64,000 bases of DNA from Gammaproteobacteria bacterium (GCA_026984775.1 JALSRM010000002.1:22571-86570), one strand, 5' to 3'; positions 38,314 to 48,004 are shown, counted from the stretch's first letter. A program made the numbers and translations. The notes: generated by a model from the sequence alone, not told the origin.

Positions 38314-40782
38314 ATGAATCGGCTATTCTGGGTTATTTTAGTCTCACTATCTAGTCTAAGTGTACATATTTTAGCAAATGCAGAAACGTTGACTGTTGAG
38401 CGAGTACGTTACTGTACTGGTGGTAAGCTCTTTGATAACAAATGTATAAAAGGCGAAACGAGTGATAAATTTACTGAATGGGCGGATCATTCGGTTGATA
38501 AGGCTAGACAAAAAAATACCTATATTGCCTTTGTGAGCAAGCCAGACATTGCCAATGTTAAACATGTAGTTTTTATTTCTGCTGGCCAACAAACTGCAGT
38601 AAAAGTTAACCCTGATGGATACCAAAATGTTTTGACTGGACAACCTGCAAATTATAAGCGTGATTGTAACGGTAAAACGAAAAGTTGTGACCGCGAATTT
38701 AACTCGAACAGCCTGGCTATGCGATTAAAAAATTCGGGCATGTACAATATGGACGAAACATTATTTGTTATTGTTCTAGATTCGCAATATAACTATTACG
38801 AAGAAGATAAACAACGACTGGTCGATACTTATTGGGATTTCTTAGCCGGTAAATTCTATCCGACATCCGTTCAAGACATTGTTTTAGCCGGTCAAAGCAG
38901 GGGTGGTTGCTTATCTTTACGTTTAGCCCAGAAGTTTAGGAGTAACCCGCAATATAAAAATATTCCGCTTATACTTCAGCTCAATGATGCCGTCTGTCGG
39001 AACAACGGAAAAGAGGTTCCGCATATTGAAAGTAGTAAATCATTTGCCATAAACCCTCTTGATAATAAAAAAAAGAAAAAAAGTATTTTGGTCGACATGG
39101 CGGCCGTTTTTCCTAACTCAACCCGTACAAATCTCTACATCCACAATATTCATGCAGGGGGAAAAGTGGGTAACCTTCCTATTCGTGCATTAACCTATAA
39201 AAAAGGAAATACTGATATAGGTTGGTGGAGACAGACTTGGGTTAATTTTGAACATACAACAATGGGAGGAGATTTTGGTCTAAGTTTTTATACTGTTGAA
39301 CCTGCATATCTCCATATTATCAACTCGTTAAAAGAAATCCGTTACGGTATGTTCAAACCAACAACACAAGCACCTGTGGATATTAATGGCGATGGGCTAA
39401 GCGATATAGTTACTTTTGAGCCAAAGATCGATTATAGGGATAATAAATATACTACTGTAGCAACACTCATGAAGGTTGCTCTTTTGAAGAGTAATGGCAT
39501 TCCATCATGGTACAGTAAGGATATAGCACTAGATGACCATGACAATGAGTCGCATCCAATTACACCATTTCTCGCTGGTTATTTCTCAAATGATCGTAAA
39601 ACGGATATTGTTCGGATCATTCACAACAAACAACAGGGATTGGTCATAAAAACCTTTATCTCAGGAGATAATCATAATTTCATCGAGAAGACATTCATAT
39701 CTGGGGATGGTTATAAATACTATCAATATCCAGTACTTGTTGGTGATGTGAATCGTGATGGATTAAGTGATATCCTGATTTTTTGGCGTGATCCACAAAA
39801 AGGACTTATGGTACGTACAAAGTTTTCCAAAGGTGATGGTCAGTACCGAAATGTCACGGCTACGCTGGGTGATGATGCATCTGTTGATATTCTTCCAATA
39901 CTAGCTGCCGATATCAATGGTGACAGTATGACCGATATCATTCTTCAAAGCCAAGATAACAAGGGACATAAAATACGAACAAAAATATCGAATGGTGATG
40001 GTACCTTCACTGCCCACGAGTTTGGAACAGGAGATTGGCTCTACTGGCAGCATGATCGGTTTCTTGTAGGCGACATTAATAAAGATAGGAAGTCAGATTT
40101 GGTCCGTGTATTTTATGATAAAACAAAAGGATTAAGCATTCATACATTCATAACACGCGGTGACGGAACATTTGATGTAAAACGCCAAGTCTTAGGTGAT
40201 ACAGAACCTGGATATTCCTTCCCAACACATATTGCAGATCTAAATGGTGATCGGCAAAGTGACATTATTTTACGCCATAGAAACAGTAATAATGAACTAA
40301 TTATTAATGCTAAAATATCCAATGGAAATGGAACTTATCGAAGTGTGTGGAGCAACCTAGGTACGGATGAAACGATGGATGCAGAATCTGCTCTTATCGG
40401 AACTTATGATAGAGGGAAAAGTCACGATATCGTGTTTACTAAAACAATCAGAAAAGAAGATAATACATTACGTTCGACTGATACATTGTGGGCAAAGGCT
40501 GGTCAGACTAATGGTACGCTCAGAAATTTAAGCGATGATCAATCCCCCGAGCATTTTGGATTTGGTATGCCTTCTTACTCGTCCTTATCTGGTCCCTTAA
40601 GTTGGAACGGTCAAGGAGGAACATTTCCTATTTGTCGACCTCCGATTTGTGAAATAGCAACTGCCGTTCAAGAAACATCTTCTGCTCCTATTGCTACTGA
40701 CCCGAGACTAATTATTAATAAACCAAAGCCTTCTAACGGTTCTATAGAGATAAAAAAACCTGGTGTGTATCAGATACGTTGA
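38314..40782 (+). CDS. Secreted alpha/beta-hydrolase-like protein with FG-GAP/VCBS propeller
   Basis: An 822-residue exported protein (signal peptide to about residue 23, ANA/ETL). Residues about 40-345 look like an alpha/beta-hydrolase fold: HVVFISAGQQ, FVIVLDSQYNYY and the nucleophile elbow VLAGQSRGGCLSL with Ser195. Residues about 350-760 contain repeated FG-GAP/VCBS units, each near DxNxDGxxDI: DINGDGLSDIV, DVNRDGLSDILIF, DINGDSMTDIIL, DINKDRKSDLVRV and DLNGDRQSDIIL. These form a calcium-binding beta-propeller. Codon use is noticeably more AT-rich than in the flanking isp genes. AAGGAAA precedes the ATG. Substrate is unknown; a surface enzyme or adhesin is the likely role. Confidence 0.72.
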   Translation: MNRLFWVILVSLSSLSVHILANAETLTVERVRYCTGGKLFDNKCIKGETSDKFTEWADHSVDKARQKNTYIAFVSKPDIANVKHVVFISAGQQTAVKVNPDGYQNVLTGQPANYKRDCNGKTKSCDREFNSNSLAMRLKNSGMYNMDETLFVIVLDSQYNYYEEDKQRLVDTYWDFLAGKFYPTSVQDIVLAGQSRGGCLSLRLAQKFRSNPQYKNIPLILQLNDAVCRNNGKEVPHIESSKSFAINPLDNKKKKKSILVDMAAVFPNSTRTNLYIHNIHAGGKVGNLPIRALTYKKGNTDIGWWRQTWVNFEHTTMGGDFGLSFYTVEPAYLHIINSLKEIRYGMFKPTTQAPVDINGDGLSDIVTFEPKIDYRDNKYTTVATLMKVALLKSNGIPSWYSKDIALDDHDNESHPITPFLAGYFSNDRKTDIVRIIHNKQQGLVIKTFISGDNHNFIEKTFISGDGYKYYQYPVLVGDVNRDGLSDILIFWRDPQKGLMVRTKFSKGDGQYRNVTATLGDDASVDILPILAADINGDSMTDIILQSQDNKGHKIRTKISNGDGTFTAHEFGTGDWLYWQHDRFLVGDINKDRKSDLVRVFYDKTKGLSIHTFITRGDGTFDVKRQVLGDTEPGYSFPTHIADLNGDRQSDIILRHRNSNNELIINAKISNGNGTYRSVWSNLGTDETMDAESALIGTYDRGKSHDIVFTKTIRKEDNTLRSTDTLWAKAGQTNGTLRNLSDDQSPEHFGFGMPSYSSLSGPLSWNGQGGTFPICRPPICEIATAVQETSSAPIATDPRLIINKPKPSNGSIEIKKPGVYQIR

Positions 40783-40862
40783 TATAACGAAAAAGTCGAG
40801 AAATGATTGAATATGTTTAACCTGATGTTAAAAGTGTGCCTGATGAGTTGTTAGGTGCAATA

Positions 40863-41396
40863 ATGAAAAAGAGATCACGTCTTTATTGATCATTTTATTC
40901 GTTGTATTACAAGGCGTTGCCGTGGAAAATAGTATCTATTTGGGAGGGGGTATTGGGATCTCACATTGGTACGGGGATAGCCTAAATGATCTACCAAGCT
41001 CGAAGAATGTGTTTGAGACGGGACAGGATTTTTCTGATATCGGTGCGAGTTTTTGTTCTAGCGGTGGCTATTGATTCAACCATTTGATCGCCTTGGTGTT
41101 AGGTAAGACCTGACTGAATGAGGCATCTGACAGCATCAGGCTGGAACCGAACTGTTGAACAATTTGGGTATTCTGCAGAGATGAGTTATGCCTATTTTGA
41201 TTTTGATATGGAATCATCGGGTGGAGATGGGGTGAGAATATTCCTCTGACCAGTATCGGTACTTCATGACTTTGTTTTGGCCTTGGTGTGCACTACTCAT
41301 TTAACGACAGAATAGCAGTTCAGTTTCAGTGGTAGCATTTTTATCGACGCTTTGAATCTTGATACTTTATCGCTTGGGGTCGAGATTGGATTATAA
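40863..41396 (+). pseudogene. Remnant of a small OmpA-like outer-membrane barrel gene
   Basis: An ATG at 40863 opens a signal peptide that must shift frame within its first codons to continue as SLLIILFVVLQGVAVENSIY, followed by LGGGIGISHWYGD. After a stop at 41072, barrel-like fragments reappear in other frames: EMSYAYFDFDME near 41180, FGLGVHYSFNDRIAVQFQW near 41275, and the C-terminal strand DALNLDTLSLGVEIGL ending at TAA 41394-41396. The order and the last two motifs are those of OmpA-type eight-stranded barrels. Several frameshifts and stops make it inactive. Confidence 0.72.
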
Positions 41397-41543
41397 AGAT
41401 TCACCTGTCAATTGAATGCGAGCCAAACAAACAGATCATTGGTTGCAAGCAGCTCAATCCATAGGTTCTACACGATTTGTTGAAATCTCGTGTAAAATTC
41501 ACCGGCCAGAATAATGATTTTCAGACTCGGTTGAGGAGATACG

Positions 41544-42017
41544 ATGCGCATAGGTCAGGGGTATGACGTCCACCGCTTCAAGGCGGGTGATCACATCATG
41601 CTCGGTGGTGTAAGGATCCCTTTTGACAAGGGGATGGCGGCTCACTCTGACGGTGACGTGTTGATCCATGCCATCTGTGATGCGCTGCTCGGGGCTGCAG
41701 CCTTGGGTGATATTGGGCAGCACTTTCCCGACACAGACCCCAATCTCGAAGGTATCGACAGTCGGATCTTGTTACGTGAGGTTGCAGGATTGCTCGATAA
41801 AAATGGCTATAGGATTGTCAACATTGATGCCACTGTCGTTGCCCAGAAACCAAAAATTGCACCCCACATCCCATCGATGCGGGAGGTCTTGGTGAGCGAT
41901 CTGAAGCTCTCTGCCGATATGATCAATATCAAAGGCACTACGACGGAAAAACTGGGTTTTACCGGTAGGGAAGAGGGTATTGCCTGCCATGCAGTCTGTC
42001 TGGTTGAGTCGAAGTGA
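41544..42017 (+). CDS. ispF: 2-C-methyl-D-erythritol 2,4-cyclodiphosphate synthase
   Basis: A 157-residue trimeric MEP-pathway enzyme that cyclises CDP-ME 2-phosphate. Metal ligands Asp8, His10 and His42 sit at the standard places ([20 protein letters not shown]). Also present are [28 protein letters not shown] and the C-terminal [16 protein letters not shown]. Because it is separated from ispD, it needs its own promoter in 41397-41530. A GAGGAG precedes the ATG. Confidence 0.97.
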   Translation: MRIGQGYDVHRFKAGDHIMLGGVRIPFDKGMAAHSDGDVLIHAICDALLGAAALGDIGQHFPDTDPNLEGIDSRILLREVAGLLDKNGYRIVNIDATVVAQKPKIAPHIPSMREVLVSDLKLSADMINIKGTTTEKLGFTGREEGIACHAVCLVESK

Positions 42018-42050
42018 GGGCAGAGATCGGTCGGATTTCTGCCCCTGTTT
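42018..42050 (+). terminator. Probable terminator between convergent ispF and fadL-type gene
   Basis: GGGCAGA directly after the ispF stop pairs with TCTGCCC at 42038-42044, followed by CTGTTTATT. The stem is 7 bp with a 13-nt loop, so it is weaker than the other terminators in the window. Confidence 0.5.
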
Positions 42051-42051
42051 A

Positions 42052-43494
42052 TTAGAACCGGTGAGAGTATTCCAGCTCGATTGAGTTCTGGTACATCCCG
42101 ATGGAGGCTGGGATACCGAAGGCCGATCTCGGTGTTCTCTGTGTTTCATCAAACGCGTGGATATAGGCAAACGTCCACTCGCTGTGTTCAGAAGGTGTAT
42201 AGGTAAAGCCAAACGTCAGGTGATGTTTGTTGACCGCTGGAGCAAGAATGTTGAACAGGATCTGATCATCGGGAATCGGTGAATCGTTATAACTGTATCC
42301 GGCGCGGATTGTCCAGCCGGGATTCCAGTCGTATTTCATCCCGATCCGATAGACACTGATGTCTTTCCACCCGAACCCGATGCCGTTTTCCAGGCCCAGC
42401 AAACTCAGCCCCGGTGGCAAACCCGGACCTAAGGGTGTGGGGACAGGGCCTGCATTGCCAACAGAGTCCACACCGCTGTAAAAAATACGCTGGTAATCGA
42501 AGGCTAGAGTGAGATCGGGTGAGGCGTGAAAGGCGACGCCCACGGTCAGGTTACCCGGAATGTCAAAATCTCCCTTGCCAGCAAAAAGCTCGCTGTACTC
42601 GTCAAACTCTGTCATGTAGATCTTGCTCGCAGCAGCAAAGCCCAGTGTCAGACGGGGGTGAATTTGCCCGATCCATCCCACCTTGATTCCGAATCCGTAA
42701 GACCAGTCATGACCGTTGTTGGTCAGGTTTTTCGACGGGACAAAACCTGGTGTCAAGGCACCGGCTCCACCGGGTGCACAGGCAGAGGGGTTGTTCCCTG
42801 AACCGGTTGGGGTAAAGCACTGAAAGTTGCCCAAGCCGTAAGCCTCGAAGCGCTGCACTCCGAGCAGCAGGGAAAGCCCCAGGGTATGTTTTTGATGGAT
42901 CTGAAAAGTGAGGGTCGGTGCAATGATCAGCTGAGCCAAATCAACCCCCAGTGTTCCTGTATCCGGCGTCCCTGTGGTGGTGCCGGAAGGGACACTGGCC
43001 GTGGCCGCACTGCCACCTGTAGCAAAAGCACCCAATACTGCGGCAGTCTGGTCATAGAGATTGACGTCATAGGTCGTATTCATCCCGCCATTTGCATACA
43101 CTGTGAGGCCGGCCCATACTTTGTTGTTGATCTGTTTTGTTATTCCAAAATTCGGTATAACGAAAAAATCCCGTCCACTCTCATTGTTGATACGGAAACG
43201 GGCGCCTACCGCTGTGGTGTCGAGTTCGGCTTCACGGATGGGGCTGAACAGACGCAGAGAAAAGTCAACGCGCTCCCCGACCAGACCCATTCCGGCCGGA
43301 TTGACGCTCGCAATCATCGCATCCTGAGGAGCCGCAACCACGGTACCGGCCATTCCGGTGGACTTGGGACCGTAGCCGACCGCAAAATAACCCGTGGTGG
43401 CAGACGTCATTGGGCTGAAGAAGAGTGTGGAGAGCAGCAGTGCAAAAAAACGACAGTGCCCAGAATGTCGCCAGAGTTTATTTTTCTTTTCCAT
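42052..43494 (-). CDS. FadL/OMPP1-family outer-membrane transport protein
   Basis: A 480-residue outer-membrane channel for hydrophobic compounds such as fatty acids or aromatics. A long signal peptide ends TSA/TTGYF (about residue 32). The mature N-terminus TGYFAVGYGPKSTGMAGTVV, then AMIASVNPAGMGLVGERVDF, is the FadL hatch region with its NPA motif. Later barrel strands include MKYDWNPGWTIRAGYSYNDSP and HHLTFGFTY, and the protein ends LEYSHRF with a C-terminal Phe. A Pro/Gly-rich insert (GPVPTPLGPGLPPGLSLLG) sits near residue 355. Ligand unknown. Confidence 0.93.
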   Translation of the reverse strand: MEKKNKLWRHSGHCRFFALLLSTLFFSPMTSATTGYFAVGYGPKSTGMAGTVVAAPQDAMIASVNPAGMGLVGERVDFSLRLFSPIREAELDTTAVGARFRINNESGRDFFVIPNFGITKQINNKVWAGLTVYANGGMNTTYDVNLYDQTAAVLGAFATGGSAATASVPSGTTTGTPDTGTLGVDLAQLIIAPTLTFQIHQKHTLGLSLLLGVQRFEAYGLGNFQCFTPTGSGNNPSACAPGGAGALTPGFVPSKNLTNNGHDWSYGFGIKVGWIGQIHPRLTLGFAAASKIYMTEFDEYSELFAGKGDFDIPGNLTVGVAFHASPDLTLAFDYQRIFYSGVDSVGNAGPVPTPLGPGLPPGLSLLGLENGIGFGWKDISVYRIGMKYDWNPGWTIRAGYSYNDSPIPDDQILFNILAPAVNKHHLTFGFTYTPSEHSEWTFAYIHAFDETQRTPRSAFGIPASIGMYQNSIELEYSHRF

Positions 43495-43581
43495 GATGAC
43501 CTTACTTTACCCGTGTTTGTGGAGACAAAACCAAATAAAATAAGGTCTATCACGGCTGCAGTACAGTAACTGTTTCGTATA

Positions 43582-43606
43582 ACGATATTCCGGTACCGAA
43601 TATCGT
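43582..43606 (-). terminator. Possible terminator after the HzsA-related gene
   Basis: ACGATATTC / GAATATCGT form a perfect 9-bp stem with a 7-nt loop, 11 bases past the stop of the minus-strand gene. The following minus-strand bases (TATACG) are only weakly T-rich. Confidence 0.5.
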
Positions 43607-43616
43607 CTTCAGCCGA

Positions 43617-46600
43617 TCACTTTACGGCTTTCCAGTTGAGATCAGGTTCGAGATTGACCTGTTGATTGGAAATCACCGTGATACCATCTACAAGATACAT
43701 CCAATTGAGCCCGGAAATACGGTTGCGCCAGAAGATGTCGGTTTTCCCGTCACCATTGTAATCACCAGTTGCCTGAATCTCCCAGTTCAGATCAGTAAAG
43801 GCAAGGTGATTGCTGTAGCTGATGAGGTGTCCGTTCATCAGATAGAGCCAGACCCGTCCGTGAACGTTGTTGCGCCAGAGGATATCTTGCTTGCCATCAC
43901 CGTCAAAATCACCGGTGTCCTCGATGTCCCAATCGGTTCCGGTGAAGGCGACATGATCACTGGCAATGATCGAGGCACCATCCATCGTGTACATCCAGAC
44001 CCGTCCGTTCTGGCGATGGCGCCAGAGAATATCTGCCTTGTCGTCACCGTTGAAATCGCCCGTCCCGGCAACGTACCAGTTCAGATCGGCAATGGTATTG
44101 ATCGTGCTGCTGGAGAGGATGCTTGTACCGTTCATCAAATCAATGCGATTCTCGCCCGTGTTTTGATGGCGCCACAGGATGTCCGCTTTGCGGTCACCGT
44201 TGAAGTCGGCAATTGCCGCGACCTTCCAGGCTTGATCCGGCTCGGTGCTGATTAGACGATTCTCTATGATCGTGGAGCTATTCAGCAGATAAACCCGGTT
44301 GTCACCTGTCAGATCATGACGCCAGAGAATATCAGTCTTGCCATCGGCATTGAAATCGCCCGTACCAACGACTTTCCAGTTTGTGTCCGCCACCTGAGCG
44401 ACAAGGAGCTCATTCATGATCCTGTTCGCATTCATTTCATATAGTCGAACGCGGTTGGTTTGCTCGTTCCACCACAAGATATCTGCCATGTTGTCATCGT
44501 TAAAATCTTTGGGCATGGAGAGGGACTGTTTCCAGAAACGTAGCAGTTTGGCCAGCGCCAACGGTGGGTTCTGGGGTGCACCTGCTCCTGATTGATCCTT
44601 GTCATTGACACCGTGACAGGAAGGACAGGATCGGATCTCACCGGGCTGGAAACTCAACCAGTTTCTTTCTCTGACCACCGGTGTATGTTGCGGATCGGTC
44701 GTTTGCCAGGCGATGGCACGTTGCGCGGGTACAAAGGCGGCAATGGAGCCATCTTCCGCAATTTTGACGCTACCAGACGGACTCCCATAGCTGTTTGGGT
44801 TCATTTTGATCGCATTTGTTTCATGCAGAGCTTGGGCGATTACCCGTCGTCCTTTGTTAATATCGCCATCACTTTGACGTCGCGCACGGATTTGATCGGC
44901 CTGGAAGATTTGGAAATGGGAAATATCATAGATTTTTCCACTGGCGCCCAATGTCTGTTTACCAGTGCCAGCGACCCTGAGATTGAAGGGCTGCTGTTTG
45001 TCTTGATCATCACGGCTGGTGACATCACGGCTGATGATCAAAGCCAGATTATTCTGTTTCAGGTAGTTCTTGAATGCATTAACATCCACACTTTCCTGGT
45101 CGAAGATCTGCTGCTCGGGTGTGGGCAAAGTTGATGTTCGCAATGGGGGACGGGTTCTGGGACGGAGTTCCACCGGCTGCCACTCCCAGAGGGGACCGGA
45201 ATAACTGACGAGAACATCTGGATCCCAGTAGCTGATTGACTTGGAAATTCCACCCGGGACCAATGGTGCATTTGCAGTATAGAAACCGTTCGAAGAGGGA
45301 AACAGGTATTTGATCTGATAGGTATATCTGGATTGTGGATTAGCGCGGGTTCCTATATTTTTGTCTTCCCTTGTTTCGTAGGTATGTGCAGCGATGAGAT
45401 ACCCATTCGAAAGAACCAGTGGGTCACGGTACAGCCCAGAGTGATTGGGAGATGGGTTATTGGTGATATCTGCGGTATCCCGGTGGGTGATGTAGTTGAC
45501 TATGATCTCGTCCGGGTTTTTACTTGGCGGAGCATACATTTCAACAATCTGCCCCGAGGCATGACTGCGGAATGTGGGGGCATCGACGCCAAAATAGCGT
45601 CCCGGCTGTAATGGATGCTCCTTGATCTGCAGCATATCATTCAACGGATTTGGGTTGACCCTAGGATATTGTCTGTAGTACTCCTTTACATTCGGATCAT
45701 CCTTCAAAGCTCTGTTCAAATAATTGTGCAACTCATGACGGCCAATGTGATTGAGGGTTTCCAACTCGGTTCCGTCTTGATTGATCATCCAGGGGAAGAA
45801 ATGGTTGAAGCGATGCCCCTCGAGATTAGGGAAGGCAGACAGCTGGATGCTGGTATCCCGTGGTTCTGGAAACACTTCTGATCGATTATCGAAATAGGGA
45901 ATAGCATTGGCATCTTCACTGCTGAAATTAAAGGTTCCGTAGGTAGGCGCTTGTCCTGCAGCGACCTTTTTTCGATCCACATCGGCCATCTGGTCCTGCT
46001 GCATGTGATCCCATTGAGTAAAGATAACGCGGCCAAAGCTGTCGATGATGGGTGTGAAATCACCTGAAGGGGCGTGATTCAACAGTTTGAGGTCACCGGT
46101 GACTGGATCCAGGCTCCAAAGTCCTGTGTTGGTGGGTTCCATTTCATACTCGTCCAGTTGTGGATAGAGATGCGGTTGCCCATTTCTGGGGCGATCGCTG
46201 GTAAAAATGATTCGATCGTCGCTGCCGTAGACCGGGCTGACATTATTGTAATTTTCCGGCTGATTAGGAACTTTTGTGATCACCGGTGTTTGGTTCTGAC
46301 CTAGTCCGGTCATTTCATAGAGCTGCCAGTAAAACGTCTTCACCTGATACTGTTCTGTGGGTGCGCCTACCACCATACTGAAGATGATCTTGTTGCCGCT
46401 CCAGTGGACGGAGGGATCACGTACCGCGATCGCATTCGCACCTTGAAACCCGTCGGTTCCATAACCTGCAGCAGCCGTCAGATTTTTGAGTGTGCCGTCG
46501 GGGTATTTAATCCACAGGTCACCGCCTCGCCCAACTTTTTTCATACTGGCCTTGTGATTACCAAAGGTTGCGCCAATGGTCGTGAAATCTGTTGGAATGG

Positions 46601-46712
46601 GGATCTGGGTGACGAAAATGATCGGATAGGGTTGTGCCAGGGTAGTAGCTGAAATGAGGAAGAGATTCAACAGAAGGAACAGGTTTAGTAGGTAGCTTGA
46701 GGTTTTGTTCAT
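43617..46712 (-). CDS. HzsA-related c-type cytochrome with C-terminal FG-GAP propeller
   Basis: A 1031-residue exported protein (signal peptide to about residue 26, TLA/QPY). Residues about 28-720 resemble the hydrazine-synthase alpha-subunit family: an opening IIFVTQIP, a WD-like propeller (VHWSGNKIIFSMV, DDRIIFTSDRPRNGQ, IDSFGRVIFTQWDHMQQDQ), and a single heme c site CPSCH at 696-700 within FQPGEIRSCPSCHGVN. Residues about 735-1031 hold at least five FG-GAP/VCBS repeats (DFNADGKTDILWRHD, DFNGDRKADILWRH, DFNGDDKADILWRHR, DFDGDGKQDILWRN, DYNGDGKTDIFWRN). True anammox HzsA has more heme sites and sister subunits; none are here, so hydrazine synthesis is not implied. It is likely an extracellular or periplasmic redox protein. 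Confidence 0.7.
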   Translation of the reverse strand: MNKTSSYLLNLFLLLNLFLISATTLAQPYPIIFVTQIPIPTDFTTIGATFGNHKASMKKVGRGGDLWIKYPDGTLKNLTAAAGYGTDGFQGANAIAVRDPSVHWSGNKIIFSMVVGAPTEQYQVKTFYWQLYEMTGLGQNQTPVITKVPNQPENYNNVSPVYGSDDRIIFTSDRPRNGQPHLYPQLDEYEMEPTNTGLWSLDPVTGDLKLLNHAPSGDFTPIIDSFGRVIFTQWDHMQQDQMADVDRKKVAAGQAPTYGTFNFSSEDANAIPYFDNRSEVFPEPRDTSIQLSAFPNLEGHRFNHFFPWMINQDGTELETLNHIGRHELHNYLNRALKDDPNVKEYYRQYPRVNPNPLNDMLQIKEHPLQPGRYFGVDAPTFRSHASGQIVEMYAPPSKNPDEIIVNYITHRDTADITNNPSPNHSGLYRDPLVLSNGYLIAAHTYETREDKNIGTRANPQSRYTYQIKYLFPSSNGFYTANAPLVPGGISKSISYWDPDVLVSYSGPLWEWQPVELRPRTRPPLRTSTLPTPEQQIFDQESVDVNAFKNYLKQNNLALIISRDVTSRDDQDKQQPFNLRVAGTGKQTLGASGKIYDISHFQIFQADQIRARRQSDGDINKGRRVIAQALHETNAIKMNPNSYGSPSGSVKIAEDGSIAAFVPAQRAIAWQTTDPQHTPVVRERNWLSFQPGEIRSCPSCHGVNDKDQSGAGAPQNPPLALAKLLRFWKQSLSMPKDFNDDNMADILWWNEQTNRVRLYEMNANRIMNELLVAQVADTNWKVVGTGDFNADGKTDILWRHDLTGDNRVYLLNSSTIIENRLISTEPDQAWKVAAIADFNGDRKADILWRHQNTGENRIDLMNGTSILSSSTINTIADLNWYVAGTGDFNGDDKADILWRHRQNGRVWMYTMDGASIIASDHVAFTGTDWDIEDTGDFDGDGKQDILWRNNVHGRVWLYLMNGHLISYSNHLAFTDLNWEIQATGDYNGDGKTDIFWRNRISGLNWMYLVDGITVISNQQVNLEPDLNWKAVK

Positions 46713-46883
46713 AACATTATTTCGTACAGCTCCATGATTTCATGGTAATTATCCATGATGATGAGCAAACATTGATCGCCAGGTTACAGATCTGTGAACA
46801 CAGTCACATGCTTTTCGTGCTCATGGGCACAGGCGACACTGAATTTCAGAATGAAGTGTAAAGAAACGGCTCGTTCGGAGTAT

Positions 46884-47864
46884 TCAGTAATGTCTGTTTT
46901 TCTCCCAGTCGAGCGAGGTTTTGACGATAAAAGCCAGATCGTCATAACGAGGTTCCCATTTCAGGATCTCTCTGATCCGGTCAGCTTTAGCGATGAGCAT
47001 TGGAGGATCACCTGCGCGGCGGGGCTCTTCTACAATATTGAGTTGCTCACCGTGTACTTTTTCGACAGTATCGAGAACCTCGCGGACACTATAGCCATGT
47101 CCGTAACCGCAATTGAATGTTGACGATTTTCCACCGTTTTCGAGATATTCCAGTGCCTTGATGTGAGCATCAGCCAGATCTTCGACATGGATATAATCAC
47201 GGATACCCGTACCATCTTTTGTGTCATAGTCGGTACCGAAGATGGAAATGGATTCCCGCTTTCCCAGTGCAGCTTCACAGGCAACTTTGATCAGCAGAGT
47301 CGCTTTTTCGGTGGACTGGCCAATTTCACCGTCAGGATTCGAACCGGCTACATTGAAATAACGCAGGATGACATGACGCAGAGGTGTTGCCGCAGAAAGA
47401 TCGCGCAACATGATCTCGCTCATCAGTTTTGACATCCCGTAGGGATTGATAGGTGCGGTTGGTGTGTCCTCTGCAGTCATTTCGACTTCCGGAATCCCAT
47501 AAACAGCCGCGGTGGATGAAAAGATGAAATGCTTCACATCGGCTGCTGAACAGCATTCCAGCAGATTTCGGGTACAGCAGGTGTTGTTTCCATAGTATTT
47601 GAGCGGATTGGAAACAGATTCTGGAACAATCGTATGTGCCGCAAAGTGCATTACTGTTTCCACGTTGTAATCAGCCAATAGTTTGTTGACGAGCTTCTTG
47701 TCACCCGTGTCACCAATGACCAGATCGGCACCAATCACTGCTTCCTTGAAGCCTGTGCTGAGATTATCGAGTACTACAACCTGACGTCCTGCTGTCGTCA
47801 ATTGCCGAACAACATGACTGCCAATGTAACCTGCGCCGCCCGTTACCAGAATAAATTTGGACAT
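46884..47864 (-). CDS. galE: UDP-glucose 4-epimerase
   Basis: A 326-residue NAD-dependent SDR enzyme interconverting UDP-glucose and UDP-galactose for polysaccharide and LPS precursors. The Rossmann start is ILVTGGAGYIGSHVVRQL, with VVVLDNLSTGF after it. The active site has FSSTAAVYG and YGMSKLMSE (Tyr-xxx-Lys), then RYFNVAGSNPDG. GGAGAACGACCAGGG precedes the ATG on the minus strand. It is divergent from cysC and appears to stand alone. Confidence 0.95.
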   Translation of the reverse strand: MSKFILVTGGAGYIGSHVVRQLTTAGRQVVVLDNLSTGFKEAVIGADLVIGDTGDKKLVNKLLADYNVETVMHFAAHTIVPESVSNPLKYYGNNTCCTRNLLECCSAADVKHFIFSSTAAVYGIPEVEMTAEDTPTAPINPYGMSKLMSEIMLRDLSAATPLRHVILRYFNVAGSNPDGEIGQSTEKATLLIKVACEAALGKRESISIFGTDYDTKDGTGIRDYIHVEDLADAHIKALEYLENGGKSSTFNCGYGHGYSVREVLDTVEKVHGEQLNIVEEPRRAGDPPMLIAKADRIREILKWEPRYDDLAFIVKTSLDWEKNRHY

Positions 47865-48004
47865 CCCTGGTCGTTCTCCCTAGTGATAAAAGATTAAAAC
47901 CTGAATCAAGAATACAGAATAAAAATGGTTATATGAAGCTGCCATTTTTGACTAACGCACTGGATTAACTTTTCATTACAATAGCGACACAAATTGACAA
48001 ACCT

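Noticed and set aside
42886..43569. A 227-codon plus-strand frame opposite the FadL-type gene
   Set aside because: Shadow of a clear outer-membrane protein gene, with no signal peptide and no recognised motif.
43617..46712. Evidence for anammox hydrazine synthesis
   Set aside because: Only one heme site is visible, the beta/gamma hydrazine synthase subunits are absent, and HzsA-like cores occur in non-anammox bacteria.
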